DNA of 64,000 nt, from contig OU015544.1 of assembly GCA_907165065.1 (NCBI GenBank), positions 186,001 to 250,000 on the forward strand. The letters are read 5' to 3'. Positions 1 through 12,539 of the stretch are shown here, piece by piece; the stretch's first letter is position 1; every line of letters begins with the position of its first letter. The position numbers and the translations under genes were made by a program. This stretch comes from Caprimulgus europaeus (lineage: Eukaryota > Chordata > Aves > Caprimulgiformes > Caprimulgidae). The notes under the pieces are model-generated. The model ran no database searches. It had not been told where the DNA came from and saw only the letters and a program-made list of their open reading frames with translations.

Positions 1-514
1 CATTTTGGATAATTATTTTCAGTATTTGTCTTATCATTATTTTAAAGATCAATTTTTATTTGGTTCCTCTGCAGAAGATGGCCATTTCTTCTGGAAAGAA
101 ACTGTCTGCTACTGCTTGTTTTTACCTAACAGATTTTGAGACATTACTATGACAAAGATGGCAAATAACATAAAGAATACTAGACATCACTGAAGTAAGG
201 CAGTTTAAGCATGTGGATGATTCACTGATTTGTATCCAATAATAACAAAGGCATTTTCAGCATGGTTTTCTTAATCAAATAAAAATTCATTCAGATCAAG
301 GCATATATAACTGTGCTCCACTTTTGCATACCAGAATTGAAATAGAATTTAGAATTAAAGGATTCATAATGTAAGCTATTTACCAAGGAAGTCTCCTGGC
401 ACACAGAAAAATAGTTTGTTTTTGTTTTGTTTTTTTTTAAATCAATCGGTAAATTCCAGAAATTTTCATCTGGATCATGAAAATAATCTGATTTGCTTTT
501 GACTGGACTGTTAC

Positions 515-559
515 AAAAAGAAGAAGAAGAAGAAGAAAAAGAAGAAGAAAAAAAAAAAC
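515..559. repeat. (GAA)n purine microsatellite
   Basis: Repeated GAA units run into an A-rich tail. This is low-complexity sequence, and the open frame opposite it (a run of F and L codons) is an artefact of the tract. Confidence 0.9.
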
Positions 560-3030
560 AAACAACAAAAACCTCACAAAAACAACAGAATTAATCCAAA
601 TAAACTGTCTTAGTCCAAATCTTATTTTCTTAAGGACTGTATTCATCACTTGACATTTGGGCTGTCAAACATAGATTAATCTGGAGCACAAAAAACCCAG
701 GAAGATAGATCTCATTCCTTCAAGAAACCAAGTATCCTCAGCTCCCATGTAATGGGACCCAGAGTCTTCACTTATCAATGTAAAGGCTAGAGCCATGCCC
801 CATGGACTGCTGACCTCATCCCCTCTCAGCCTGATTACAGGAAAAGCAATAGGACATGTCTATGGGTGCTTGCTAATCTTAAACAGTTCTCTAAAGCAAG
901 GGGATTTTCAGTTGTCAGTAAGCATCAGCAAGTCATTACTGCATTTACTGTGGACTGTGTTTTCACAAAATGTCAGTGGTTCCACTAACATCTTTAACTT
1001 AAATTCAAAAGACCATGAGCACCTCTCTAACCAACATCATTTTAGTGTTACTTAATCTGCATTAAGTATCTCCTAATTAATAACATAAAGTTGAAGGACT
1101 CTGGCTGAAGAAGAACGTAAAAGGCCTTGCAGGGATTGCTGGTTTTTTGCCAGAATAAAAAGCTTTCCATTTCAGCCACTAGAATTTGCTGGAAGGGGAG
1201 GAAGGGAGAAGGCTATATAAATATAGAATTGTAAAGACTTCACAAGTACTCTGAAGAAAATAGCAGGTCCCTGGAGAAGAACTGCCACTAGCCTGGCTGG
1301 AAATCAGTACAAGTGCTGGCCCCAAAAAGAAAGCTCATGCTTCCAGTGACCTTGGGAGTTTGATGCAGACTATGAAGGAAGGGCAGGGAAAAGTGTCACA
1401 AATCTCCAAACATAAATTCTGGCTATGAGAAAAGCCTTTGGGAGCATCAGTTTTATTATATTGCAATAGGAATGCTTCTAGATTTAGAAGCTGCTTAAAC
1501 AGCCACAGTCAGCAGTACAAGTCTGTGCAAGCTCACTGTAGCAGCTCTTCACATCTATATTTACTGGCTGGGCTGCACTGCATTGCCCTAATACATTAGT
1601 CTTACTGAGTCTGCTTCCTTCTGTGCCAACAGATTAGCATTAGCTACCTTAATAGGACTCTATTAACATTTCTTGATTGCATTAGACACTGGCATTGCCT
1701 GGACTCCCTGATTTGATTTACAGTGTTAACTGCTGCATATTTTATTTTATTACTTTGTTTCAGAGAATGAAAAGATCAGCTCTGCTTCAAAATACAGGCT
1801 AACTCCTTGGTAATGACACTTGATGCTGCTATGTTAGCAAACTTCTTTATCAGATTTGTTGACTGATTCTTAGCAGACAGATTTCAGCAATTTTTGCAAG
1901 CAGAGTAGCAACTTGCATTTCATTTCAGTTGTTCAGTATCACAATTTCTGAGGATAGAAGGGGAAACCCTGTAGATATGACACTTGTACTTCTCTTTGAG
2001 GACAAGTCAGACTGTACCTCTGTAGATGTCATCCAGATTTAGAAGTAAGGCAGATTTAATCCTTGGTGTTCAGTGAATGTACATAGTTCCAGCAAACTGC
2101 AGAAGAAATAGTTCTCACTCATGTATCAGCAGTTTCTAATGCTATCCATCCAAAGAAGAAAAAGCCCATTATGATCATGCAATTTCTGATATGATCCACA
2201 AATACACCTAAGGCAGAATAGCCACAGGAAAGGCCAACTGCACTGTCACCCACATATACCAGCAGAGCTCATAGTTTCATGAGCAAATCATCCAGCTGAA
2301 ATCAACAGTAGTTGAAAAGTATATATAAGAGAAGAATCAGGTCTAGTTTCTCCTGGTCAGGAGGTAATCTTCTTTTTTCTTTTTTTTTTTCTTTTTCTTT
2401 CCTAAGAAATGTGTCAAATTGGCAGTGATATGACACTTAAGCAGTGCATGAGTGCATTTCACTGCATGTGATCTGAGGGTGTTTCTAAAACAGAGGGGAA
2501 AAAAACCACAAGAGGATTTACAGTGACCTTAGTGATCTGCAGCCAACTTCTCAGAACTAAGGAAATGAAAGCAGAAAAACAGCCAAGAGGTGAAGTAAGG
2601 ACTAAGGGGTTCTGAAAAGCACTTAAAGAAACAAAGGTCTTCCTCTGAAAATGTAATAGCTAGTGCTGCTGATTCCTGACCTTAATTTAACCATTTTCCT
2701 ATATAATTTTAAAAGACCAAACCCCACTCATCCTGAAAGTCCCAAGTACTCTAACACAGAACAACTCACTATTGTCATTCAATAATTCCACATGCTCTGC
2801 TACTAGTACCATAAAAAATGCTGTTTCAATATTACTTTCTATGCAAACATCATGTTTAAAATGCCTGTCAAGTCAGGAGAAAGAAAAGGCATCTACTTGC
2901 TCCATTCCAGTAACTGGCACTACCTCCGACTTGGAATATACCAATACTGTCCACAGTAGGCCCCAGTTCTTTAAGTGCAATACATGTGGAGACTAAATGT
3001 GTGGGGAGCACATAAACACCTTCTGTAAAA

Positions 3031-3092
3031 TGGAATCATAGAATCATTAAGGTTGGAAAAGACCTCTAAGATCATCAAGAGCAACTGCCTGC
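3031..3092 (-). mobile_element. CR1 LINE, short 3'-end fragment
   Basis: The plus strand reads ATCATAGAATCATTAAGGTT, then a TTGGAAAAGACCTCTAAGATC-type block. This is the reverse complement of the 3' end of avian CR1 retroposons, so the element lies on the minus strand with its 3' terminus at the left. Only about 60 bp are recognisable; similarity fades after the position where most copies read AGTCCAACC. Short 5'-truncated CR1 tails are the commonest repeats in bird genomes, and this is one of the best pointers to an avian source. Confidence 0.85.
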
Positions 3093-5699
3093 AGAGTGAT
3101 GTCTTCTAGTGGATAGCATGCTTGACCAAGATAGAGGGCTCTACCGTTGGATCTAATGAGCCAAAAAGCCATTTTACAAATGCACTGGGAAGTAAGCCTA
3201 GCCCTGCAGGGAAACCACAGCCATGTTACCTTTCTTCATTGGTTCTGCCTTCTCTTCATCTTGAATTAGATTTTACAAACACTGACTGCAGCTGGAAAAG
3301 AAAACCATGATTCGGGTCATCACTGTTTATAGCAGAACTTCACTAGCAGGATCAGCACAAACACTTTGGGAAATGAAACAGTAATTATTTTATTCCTGAA
3401 GGGTATTTGTGAGAGGGCAGAGTAACAGAACAGTAGGCACAGTTCAGAAGCATCAGTTTAAGAACCACTTCAGCATCTCCTAAAGGTCCTCTTTCTCCTT
3501 AACAATGGATGCATCAATGGTTCCCTTGTCAGGCAAATAAGACAGGTGGAAAAAAAGCAAGCTGATCTGAATGCCAGTCATACCAGCCCCTCTTGCACTG
3601 GCAGTACCACTAATGCACCAGGCTAGTCCAACAGACCGTGCAGGCTTAGGTATGCTTACACTGGACCTTCCAGGAAGATGCATTCCAGACACTACTGTGG
3701 TTAGAAGTATCCAACATAACCAACTCCTCTTTCTCATTCCTCACTCAGCTTCTTTCATCTCATAGCAACTGAACAATGAGAAGTCCCTGGTTACCTACGC
3801 TGTATATTCTTCAACTGGCAGTTCTGCAGCAGATAGTGAGGACAGGCATATATATTTGCTTATTGAGTACAGGAAACAAATCAAGAAACTAAGCCATGCA
3901 GGCCTTTAAGCCCCTGTTTTAAGGTACCAGTGACATTTCCAGTCTTGCACCTTATGAGATTACTGGTGAGACGGAAGAGAGAGAGGAGGTTTAACATGGC
4001 TATTCATGCTCCAAATCCTAGATCAAGCTTTCCTGTAAACGTGGTACATCTCTTAGAGTCGTTTCTTGATGCTTCAGATGCCAGCTTTCCCACAGCTGAA
4101 ATTAACTTCACCCTCCCTCTCAGCAACATCATCACCTCCTCCAAACTCACTCCCCAAAACCAGAGAAGACATGAATATTCTCTAACCTTTTCCTGCAACG
4201 ACTGTAGGTGGACTGCCTGCATCACATCTGAAAGACTCTACTTTCACAGTGCAGAGATTTTGGCTTTCTGGGGAGGATCTGGCATTTTTGAGTCACTGCT
4301 GCCTGTTAAAAAAAATGAAGTAGAAGATGAAGAGCAGATACCACACCACCCCCACAGGGACATGTCAGGTAGTAATCTGCAGCTGCTGCTATGTGTTTTG
4401 CAACCTACAATCCTGCAAATGTCCAAGCATTTCTGCACAGAGACTATTCAAAGATAGTTTAAGATCACTTAAGATCAGGAATCCACTAGGTTAGATCTGG
4501 CTACTCAAACGAGTCAAGTTGACCACCTCTAAAAGCCCTTTATAAGCACAGGTGTCATTCAACAGTGACCAAGCAGCAGATTTCATGGCTACTACAATTA
4601 TGGGCTTTCTTTGTATTTGTGATAAGGCTACAGCACTGGCAGGGGCTGCAAGGCAGGGTACGTACAAGCAAAACAGTCACATTTCTATACCTGTGCATAT
4701 TCCAGCTCACATTGATAAATTCAGTAGGCTCAATTTATAAAAGCAGCACAGCATATTTCTGCTCCTAAACCAGGTTAAGTTCTGCCAGAGCTCCTTTGTG
4801 AACGGTCAATTCTTGCTTTTCTCTATAAGAAGTAGTAACAACATCATAAAGCTGGCATCAAAATTCATATTTTGTCTACCAAAGTGAGTGGAATCACATC
4901 CAGAAGCACCATCCTTTCAAATTCCTGTAAAAAGCTAGGTTGGAATATGCAAGCTGTGTATGTAGGCTACGTTACTCAATTACCACTGAAACTGAAACCA
5001 ATGTTCCCTTATTTTCCTATCAAAGCTAAAAGGACTGCAAACCAATGCCAAAGAAAAAGCAATGAGACTTTTTTCCCCATTTGATTATTTAATCATCTTC
5101 CAAAGATGGAAAACAAACATTTAGTCGAATACTGTATTTGCATCTTCTGAAATTATTGATGCTGTCATGTTTCTGAGTGCTATGTCTCTGGGCTCCACCT
5201 GTAATAAAAAAATAACCACTGTTGGGCAAAAACTCTGGGTTTTGCTTCAATGTTACCATGCTGCTCTAAAGCTGTGCCAAGAACTGGTACCAAACACCAG
5301 GCAAGTTTCACATCCAGACTAGCAGGCATCCAGTCATAGAACAGTTAGGCCTTCACCTTCAAAAGCAATAGGCTCTGTGTATGCCCTAGAAGAAAACCAC
5401 TTCTGCAACAGCAAGAGGTTTCTCATCTGTTCTGCTAGCTGGCACTGCTCATTCGTGCACAGAGAGCATGGACCACTTGCTGCAGGGCTGCTGCTGCCAC
5501 CAGGTATGGGGCATCAGAGCTTTGTTGCAGAGTATCCCCAAGCCCAGAGTATCTGGACCCAGCCCCAGTCAACCGATTCCAAATCGCTCAGGCTCTGGAG
5601 GAAGCGTGAGTTAAAACACTCGAACCTGTAAGGCGCCAGAAAGACCGCATCTGCCTTTTCCTTTCAGCAAGCCCTACCCAACAAGCACACCTTTATTAT

Positions 5700-6730
5700 T
5701 TTCACAGGGGGCCGTGGCTGCTGCATCCCCGCCAGTTTCTCGCGATCAGGCAGCAGCGAACATCGGCTCCACAAGGCGGCAGCCACCGAGCTCCTCTAGA
5801 GCTGGGAGAGACCCTTCCCGGCCCAGCACCGGGGGGAAGAGTCGGGAGGAGGCCAGGGCGGACGGCCCTACAGCTCCTAACGGCACTCCCATGATCACCG
5901 GCACCGGCCGACGCGGGCGCCGAAGGCAGAGCGGACTCCGCTCGGAAAAGACCAGGAGGGCAAATGCACCTGTGCCTCGTTAACAGAAGTTTGCATGCAC
6001 CGTTCCGGTGGCCGGCAGCAAGGTCCGCCTGGCGCGGCGGAGACGGAGCCGAGACCGCCCGCGAGGCCGCCGGTGGGCGAGGAGCGCGCTGGAGCCTCAC
6101 CTCCCGATTCCCGCCGCCCGAGACTCCGCTCTCCCCTCAGGGCTGACCCATCCCGCCGTGCAGGCTCGGCACTCACCTGGGCGCGGAGCTTTCGCCATTT
6201 CAGGGCTGCCCGCCCGCAGCCAAGCCGTCCCCGGCCGCGTCAGGTGCGAGCCCGCAGGGCCCTCCCGGCGCGCCGGCACCCCGAGCTCCGCCACCCCATC
6301 AGCTCCCGGCAGAGGCCCCGCACCGCCCACTCGCCTGCGGCGCTGAAAGACGCGGCCGGGAGACGGCGCCGCACCGCTCAGTCCCGCCGCGGCGCAGCCG
6401 CCGTCGTTAAAGGCGCAGAAGGAGGCTTTGCGGAGAGTGGGGGCCGGGCCGGGCCAGTGCGGGGATGTGGCTGCCCACAAGCGGCCGGTAGAGAGCGGGT
6501 GGCGAGGTCCGAGCAGCCCTCTGGTGCGGGGAGCTGCGGGTCTCCCCGAGCCCGTCCGCAGCGCCTGCCGCGTTTCGCCTGGCCTCACGGCTGCAGCGGG
6601 GACCCGCGCTGGTGCCAGCCATCAGGCCGAGACTGCGCGCCCCTGCGGGCTGAGGGCCTCAGTCCCTGAGGCCCTCAAAAGGGCTGAGGCCGGCTCACCC
6701 TGCCCGGTAGACCCCACGGGAGAGGTCAGG
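5700..6730. promoter_or_regulatory. PITPNM3: CpG island, putative PITPNM3 promoter
   Basis: The base composition changes abruptly to GC- and CpG-rich sequence for about 1 kb between AT-rich flanks. Many overlapping open frames on both strands are by-products of the GC content. Two minus-strand splice donors lie inside: CCAG|GTGAGT at 6177/6176 and a weaker GGGAG|GTGAGG near 6101-6106. Their orientation argues for a minus-strand transcript leaving the island leftward. The start site is not visible; it probably lies between about 6200 and 6450. Confidence 0.7.
6177..6198 (-). CDS. PITPNM3: Putative first coding exon of PITPNM3 (partial gene)
   Basis: Reading leftward from the ATG at 6198-6196, the frame gives M-A-K-A-P-R-P plus one base of the next codon, then stops at an ideal donor (CCAG|GTGAGT). 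From memory, human PITPNM3 (Nir1) also begins with M-A-K-A, and PITPNM3 lies directly downstream of KIAA0753 in human in the same orientation, so both position and strand fit. PITPNM3 is a membrane-associated relative of phosphatidylinositol-transfer proteins that lacks the N-terminal transfer domain and binds the kinase PYK2. No further exon is in the window. The evidence is a seven-residue peptide, a good donor and synteny, so another minus-strand gene is possible. Confidence 0.5.
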
Positions 6731-7860
6731 GCTGCCTTAACGTCGCGATGCTCCTCGGAGCCGTGGGGTGGTCAGAAGAGGAAAGGGGACGGGGTCTGCT
6801 GCCCTACTTCTGCCCTGCACCGTGCCCAGCTCCTGTCCCCAGCAGCCCGGGGAGTAAGTTACCGCTGGCCTGCTGCCCTGGCCCGTGGTGCCAGGGACAC
6901 ACAGGGGGTACAGGCATCACTCACTGCTGCAGCTCTGCTCATGCAAACTGCTCCTGCAAGTGGCTGCTCTGGATTTTAACAGAAAAATTCCTTTGCCTGT
7001 TGCCAACTCCTGTGTCAATGCAGTGGCTGAGCTGCTGCAATGCACGGGAGGCAAGCAGCTTACAGTCTGCTGAGAGAGTTGAACCAGGGAACTTTCAGGG
7101 CAAGACTTGCTTCTCTAACACCATCAAGAAAAAAAATAGAGTGGCCAACTTCTCCAGATCTCCCAAGAACTGGGAGAAACTCAGCTTAAGAAACAAAAGT
7201 GTCAGTCCCAAAATCTTGATTGGGAGAGAGAGAACCTGCCTAGAATAGCTCTTCTATTTAGATATGTGAAGCAATTCACACAGACACAAAACAACACAGC
7301 CATTTACAGAAAATGTCTGTACAATGTATCCAAAATTGGTTTGCTCATACTGGGTTAGATATCTCATTCTTTCAATATGGAATAGCTCAGATTTTTTCCT
7401 CTCTTGCCTCCCCAATCTAACCCACTGGTAAAAAATAACCCAGACTCTCCAATCTCCAATATTACTGGTATTTGCTCTGCTTTATTGAGACCTTTCTGAT
7501 TTTTCCATTTAAAAAAAAAAAAAAAACACAAAAAAACAGGAGGACAGTGGTAAAATTGCCAGGTCTCTCTGTTTCAGTGGATAAGCACACGACATCTACT
7601 CTTTCCCTGTGGAAAAGTCTATCACTTTCCCAATGTTGTTTTTCATAAAGGCAGCCTGTTTTTTCTAAAACACTGTTATAGTGGCTTAATGTGTTGCTAG
7701 GAAGCCTTCTTTCCAGAGCATGATTGCTGGTCCATAGCAGAGCAGAATATTAGGAAAGATCAGCAGGAGGAAGGACTACGGTAAATGCAAGATTTGTTGA
7801 TTAATATCAGCTTGATCCTAAATCCATCTTTTTTTTACTAAATTAGGGACTGGGTATATA

Positions 7861-7930
7861 AAAAAAGGACAAAACCAACCAAACAAAAAACCCACCAAAA
7901 AGAACCAAAGCAAAAAAAACCCCCAAAACT
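7861..7930. repeat. A/C-rich low-complexity tract
   Basis: Runs of A are interrupted by AACC, CAAAC and CCACC. The tract resembles the degenerate A-rich simple sequence common in bird introns and has no coding meaning. Confidence 0.8.
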
Positions 7931-9600
7931 GGATACATCATTGAGGAGAACAAAAATTAAATGCTAAAGGAGTAATCAGACAGCACAGCTCTCTGGGTGC
8001 TTTAGGCAGTAGGCTATTTTTAGTCATCTGTTTCTGAACTGAAATGCTGAGGAGAGAGGGAAAGACTGTGGTACCAGGATTTTTAGAAGCATCTATGAAG
8101 CATTCCTGTTCTGCAGTGCAGCAGCTGTTTGCACACACACAACCTCAACTTCCACTGGCTTTCACAGGCACAGACCAATCTCAGCTAGGGCAAGCTGCTC
8201 ATCCTGCTTCTGGAAGTGACACTGCAAAGTGGATGAACTTGTCTACCTACATTAACCTCCAGAGAGCTGGCCTGCTCCAGAAACCTGAGCTCAGAGTAGG
8301 GATCAGTTTTGCTCCTCCAGCTCCACTCAGGACAGCTTTTCCAGCCCCAGAGGAAACACACTAAGCGTTTCAGCAACGCCTTCTACAGAGCAAGATGGAA
8401 ACAGCAAGAACATGTCCCACACAATCCCAACCTGCACCATTTTCATCCTGCTTACCTTCTTCAAGCTAAGACCAGTAATACCAGAGTCACTACAGCTGTG
8501 GCCAGTCTAATCCACCAGGCTCCGTTGCTCCTGCACAGAACCAGCAGCTCTTGCCTTCTCATGGCCACTACAAGATTGCTTTGTCTTGGTGCCTTGAGCC
8601 ACTAGCCACAGCAACAGCACCCTGTCAGGTATCGCCTGCAGCACGTACCCCACTTTTTGTCAAGGTGACCCTGTCTTTTGTGCGTGTGTCTGGCACAGCT
8701 AGACTGAAAATACAAACCTCCACTGAGGGAAAATGGGGCAAAAGGAAAGCACTGACTACAACCTTGATGCTGTGGGACCACATTATGTGGTTTTCTTTAA
8801 AGCTGGAATCTATAGCTAGATTTTCACACATATATGTGGTACAGTAGGAATTTGATTGAAGGAAAACTCATGTAGCTCATGAATTAGCTCTATATCAGCA
8901 ATTTTTACACCCATGCCTATATAATTGCTTTAAAAGTTATGTATGTCCAAAAGCATCTTGGCAAATCAAGGGGCTGCTTAAAAGAACATTTGAAACCAAG
9001 AAGTAAATATATTAAAAATCAGTCCCTAAAAAATACTGCTCAGCGGCAGTGACTGAGTTTATTCTGTGAAAACAGACATCTTCCTACATCAAAAAGAATA
9101 AAGAAAACAATCAGTAAAGAAAGCCATCGTGTCCACAAAATGAGTGGAAGGACTGAACTTTGAGCACTGGGTTACATTTCTTTCTGTGCAGGGTAATACA
9201 TGCAATTTAAAATGAAATCCTGTTTTGCATTTATTTCACTTGCCCTTTTACCAACACACTGCAACCTCTGTTATGCAAGAGACAACAGGCAGACACAAAC
9301 ACACAGGTGAAGCACAAGGAAACAGATGATAAATGACCAGTTGGGACTACCATCCTTCAACCTGCTTCTATTCTCTCAGACTAAACTACCATCCTAAAAC
9401 GTAAGTGCCATCTCGTACTTCAAGCATGCTGCAAGAGAGAATGTGGGGTCTTCTGAGGAAAAATATACTTGTAAACTATTATGTTCTTCCAGGATATACC
9501 TTGAGCAGGTATACTGAAGCAGATCTTCTATTTGGCTGATAAATGACTGACACATACATCAGGAACAGAGCCCTTTTTCCTATTGCTGGTGAATCAGCTC

Positions 9601-9670
9601 TCAAAAAAAAATAAAATACCCCAAACAAACAAAAAACAAACCCCAAACAAAACCCAAACCAAAAAGAACC
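9601..9670. repeat. (CAAA)n/(CCCAAA)n low-complexity tract
   Basis: Repeated ACAAAC and CCCAAAC units follow an A9 run. The hydrophobic open frame on the opposite strand (9479-9766) comes from this simple sequence and is not a gene. Confidence 0.85.
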
Positions 9671-11542
9671 CCCATCTCTTTCCTGGTGGAAGGAAAGTAG
9701 TCCACAGAGAGGCAGGATGTGCAGAAAGTTAGCCTCAAAGAGTAACCCAGAGACACAGCAAGCCAAAGAGAAGAAAGGAGTTCAATTATGCTCTTACATT
9801 GACATTAATGCAAGATGAATTAGGTCTAGCATTAGTAGAAAAAAGTAGCTCTCCAAAGCACTGGTAGAGCAAACACTGTTGCCATAACTACCTCGCTCCC
9901 AGAAGCATGCCGATTTAATTTGTACAGTTAAATATTTACTGAGTAGATTGCATGTTTTCAGGAGTTGTGGGAGCTGCTCATAGAATGCAAATGTATGGTC
10001 CTGTCTCCAGGGTCCCCAGAGAGGATTTCCAGAGGCACCCCTTACCCCCTTGCTTCATCACTCCCTACACACCTGGTTATCTACTAGGAAGGAGGAAGAC
10101 TGCTGCCCCAGGAGGAAGCACAAGCCAGGAGCTGAGGGTACCCATGGCACAGGCTGGGAAGTGACTGCACCAGCAGGACACAGTCCCACAGCACCTGAGC
10201 AAGGCAGGATGGTGACAGTCACAGGTCCCACTGACAGCCCAGGCTTCACCAGACCACACAAGGCAACGAGTCGGAGCCAAGGTCAAGTGAGTCTGGATGA
10301 GCAGGGGGGTACATGGCTGTACCTGTGGCACAGCTTTGGCAAGGACTGGCGACTTGCCTGACTGCAAGGGGGGTTCTTGGCCATGGGCAGAGGTCCCAGG
10401 CAGGCTAGTCAGGGCAATTAACGCCTGTTGGTGCACCCAAGATACAGCTCTGCCCTTGCTCCAAACTGCTCCGATATGCTTCTACCAGCCATCCCCTAAA
10501 TCACTCTGAACCATTCTGTAAACTTTAAATCTATTCCAGCTATATATGACTGCAGCAACTTCTGTTTGCTGGAGTCATTCACATATCTGTAGAACCACTG
10601 AATTCTTTGATCCTGTTTTTGCTTCATCCCTCTCACAGCTCTGACATTGAAGAAACTTGCATATAAAGAAACAAGAAACAAACAGGCCTGCAAAGATGTT
10701 ACAATGAAATTTAGTCCAGATGCATGGAGGTGGATGCTCTGCAATACCAGGCAGAATAGTATGTTTTGGATATCTAACCTGTTCCTAAAGATTTTCAGCA
10801 ATGAGAAACAGTGCAGTCTCCAAGAAAATGTATTCTTCACCATCTATACCATTATAATACTTTTTAAATCTGAAACTGCTTCTGGTACTGCCCCATGACA
10901 ACTTTAAAGGAGTACAGACTCGGATGTGTGACAAAGCTCTAAGTAAGTGCACGGCCAGTTAACGTGGCTCATGAGATGCATAATTAACAACTGTACATTT
11001 CAGCCCCTTATATAGTCTCTATCAACATACTGTGACAGGAATTATGCATATGTATGTTTATCCAACTTGATGCCGCTTTGTCCCTTAGGAACAATGATAT
11101 GCAGAGTCACTAAGATGGAGCCCTACAGTTATGAAATTTTTCAGGTAGAAACTGAAAAAAATTCAGGTAGAAGCTTTGTAGCTGTCTAGCTTGCGTGCAA
11201 AAATAATACATTACAAAATCCTTTAGTTAAGCTCCTTAGGAAGGACTGAAGAGTGTAGGATCCTACCTAAAGCCTTCACTCTCCACACATTTCTGCTCCA
11301 AGAAGGCACTCAAATGCCACAAAATTCTCATCCAGAATAAAAGTTCACTTTGGCATTAACAGTCAGAGGATACCATTCACGGCACCATGGATTTAAGAGA
11401 GAAAGTATGCTGACCTTGACAGACAACGATGTTACTTCAAGGCATATGGTAGTCTGACTCTCGTAATGTTTCCAGGTACTTTCTTGCATGTTGGGAGCTA
11501 ACTTAAATTAAAACTATGCTCAGTCCTAAGAAACAAGTGTTG

Positions 11543-12539
11543 TTTATTAAAAAAGAAAGTATCTTCACAAGCATATCTACACGTACATAGAGATGCTATG
11601 GCCTTAATATTTTGGATTTAAAACTGGTTTTTCTTTGAATTCTTAGAAATAAAAAATAGTGTTTTAAATTACAGAAATCACACATCAGCAAAGTCACACA
11701 TCAGCAGTAACATTCATGTCATCACATTTGATGTAAATTTCAAAACAAACAAAACAGTAAACCAGGCTTCAATAAAACCAAAATTATTTTTTAAATGTAC
11801 GTTCTAATTAGAGGAAATAAAAACAATCTTAGAGCCAATGCAAAGTGTTCACATCTACTCCATGCTATGCCATGAGAATCCTTCCTTTGGATAGCCACAT
11901 TGCTCAAAAGAATGAATCCTAATATATATGCTAAGCATGGTGATCAGACAACATCTTTCTTACACGATACTGAAAGCCCTAAACAGCAAACCAAACAGCT
12001 TTTACTCTGGACTGTTCCATCTTGGCTTTAGAAATATCAGTAATGCTTCGTTCTTCTGACACAACTATTGGATATATTCAATGCATTTTACTGAGAAGAA
12101 TAAACTAAAGTAAGTCAGATCCTCTCAATTTTAAGCAGAAAATTGACGCATAGTACAGCTAAGTTTGTAACATTGCTTGAACCTTGTCCTCCCAGTATTT
12201 TATTCTAGTAAGAAGATCACACAAAAAAGTATGAATACAGGTATACAAATGGATCAGTATTCCTATTAAAATAAGTAAACTTCACCTGTAACAGTTTATT
12301 TCATTCTATTGAAACACTGGCTTAAAAAACCAAAAGTCCTGATAAATGCAGTATAATAAAGTCTGAGAATGAAATATTATGATAATGGTTTTAGAACAAC
12401 CTGAGATGAATCCTCGATGGACTTAATTCATTTGGTGAACAGAATCTCAGAGATTTTTAAAAAGACATGATAAATCAGATAATTTGATAAGACTGTTAGG
12501 CTGATGTTGCAGTTGATAACGTGGCAGATCTGAAACCAT
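11543..12539 (-). other. KIAA0753: 3' UTR region of KIAA0753 with candidate poly(A) signals
   Basis: Downstream of the stop codon on the minus strand, AATAAA (TTTATT on the plus strand) occurs at 12295-12300, 12199-12204 and 11543-11548. This gives possible 3' UTRs of roughly 250, 350 or 1000 nt. Which signal is used cannot be told from sequence. Confidence 0.5.

Larger units (their letters stand above)
1..6176 (-). other. PITPNM3: Non-coding stretch, probable PITPNM3 intron 1
   Basis: No exon of a known protein could be read on either strand. If the donor at 6177/6176 is used, all of this is the 3'-ward part of PITPNM3 intron 1, whose exon 2 would lie beyond the left edge; human PITPNM3 also has very long early introns. 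The stretch holds a purine (GAA)n tract at 515-559, a pyrimidine tract near 2370-2400, a CR1 fragment near 3031-3092 and a TAAT-rich block at about 1590-1760. The longest open frame outside the CpG island (3930-4457, plus strand) resembles nothing I know and looks like chance. The intron assignment is inference. Confidence 0.45.
6731..11500. other. Intergenic, no gene seen
   Basis: This AT-rich sequence lies between the CpG island and the 3' end of KIAA0753. It contains an A17 run near 7511-7527 and A/C-rich low-complexity blocks at 7861-7930 and 9601-9670. Open frames are short, overlap on both strands, and show no splice-linked neighbours or recognisable domains. If the CpG island fires only leftward, this is the upstream flank of PITPNM3. 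Confidence 0.6.

Noticed and set aside
3930-4457. 175-codon open frame on the plus strand
   Set aside because: No domain, no recognisable homology, no splice partners; crossed by minus-strand frames; composition ordinary for non-coding DNA.
5995-6669. 224-codon plus-strand frame and other long frames in the 6-kb island
   Set aside because: Several frames on both strands are open at once, as expected of CpG-rich DNA; no family resemblance.
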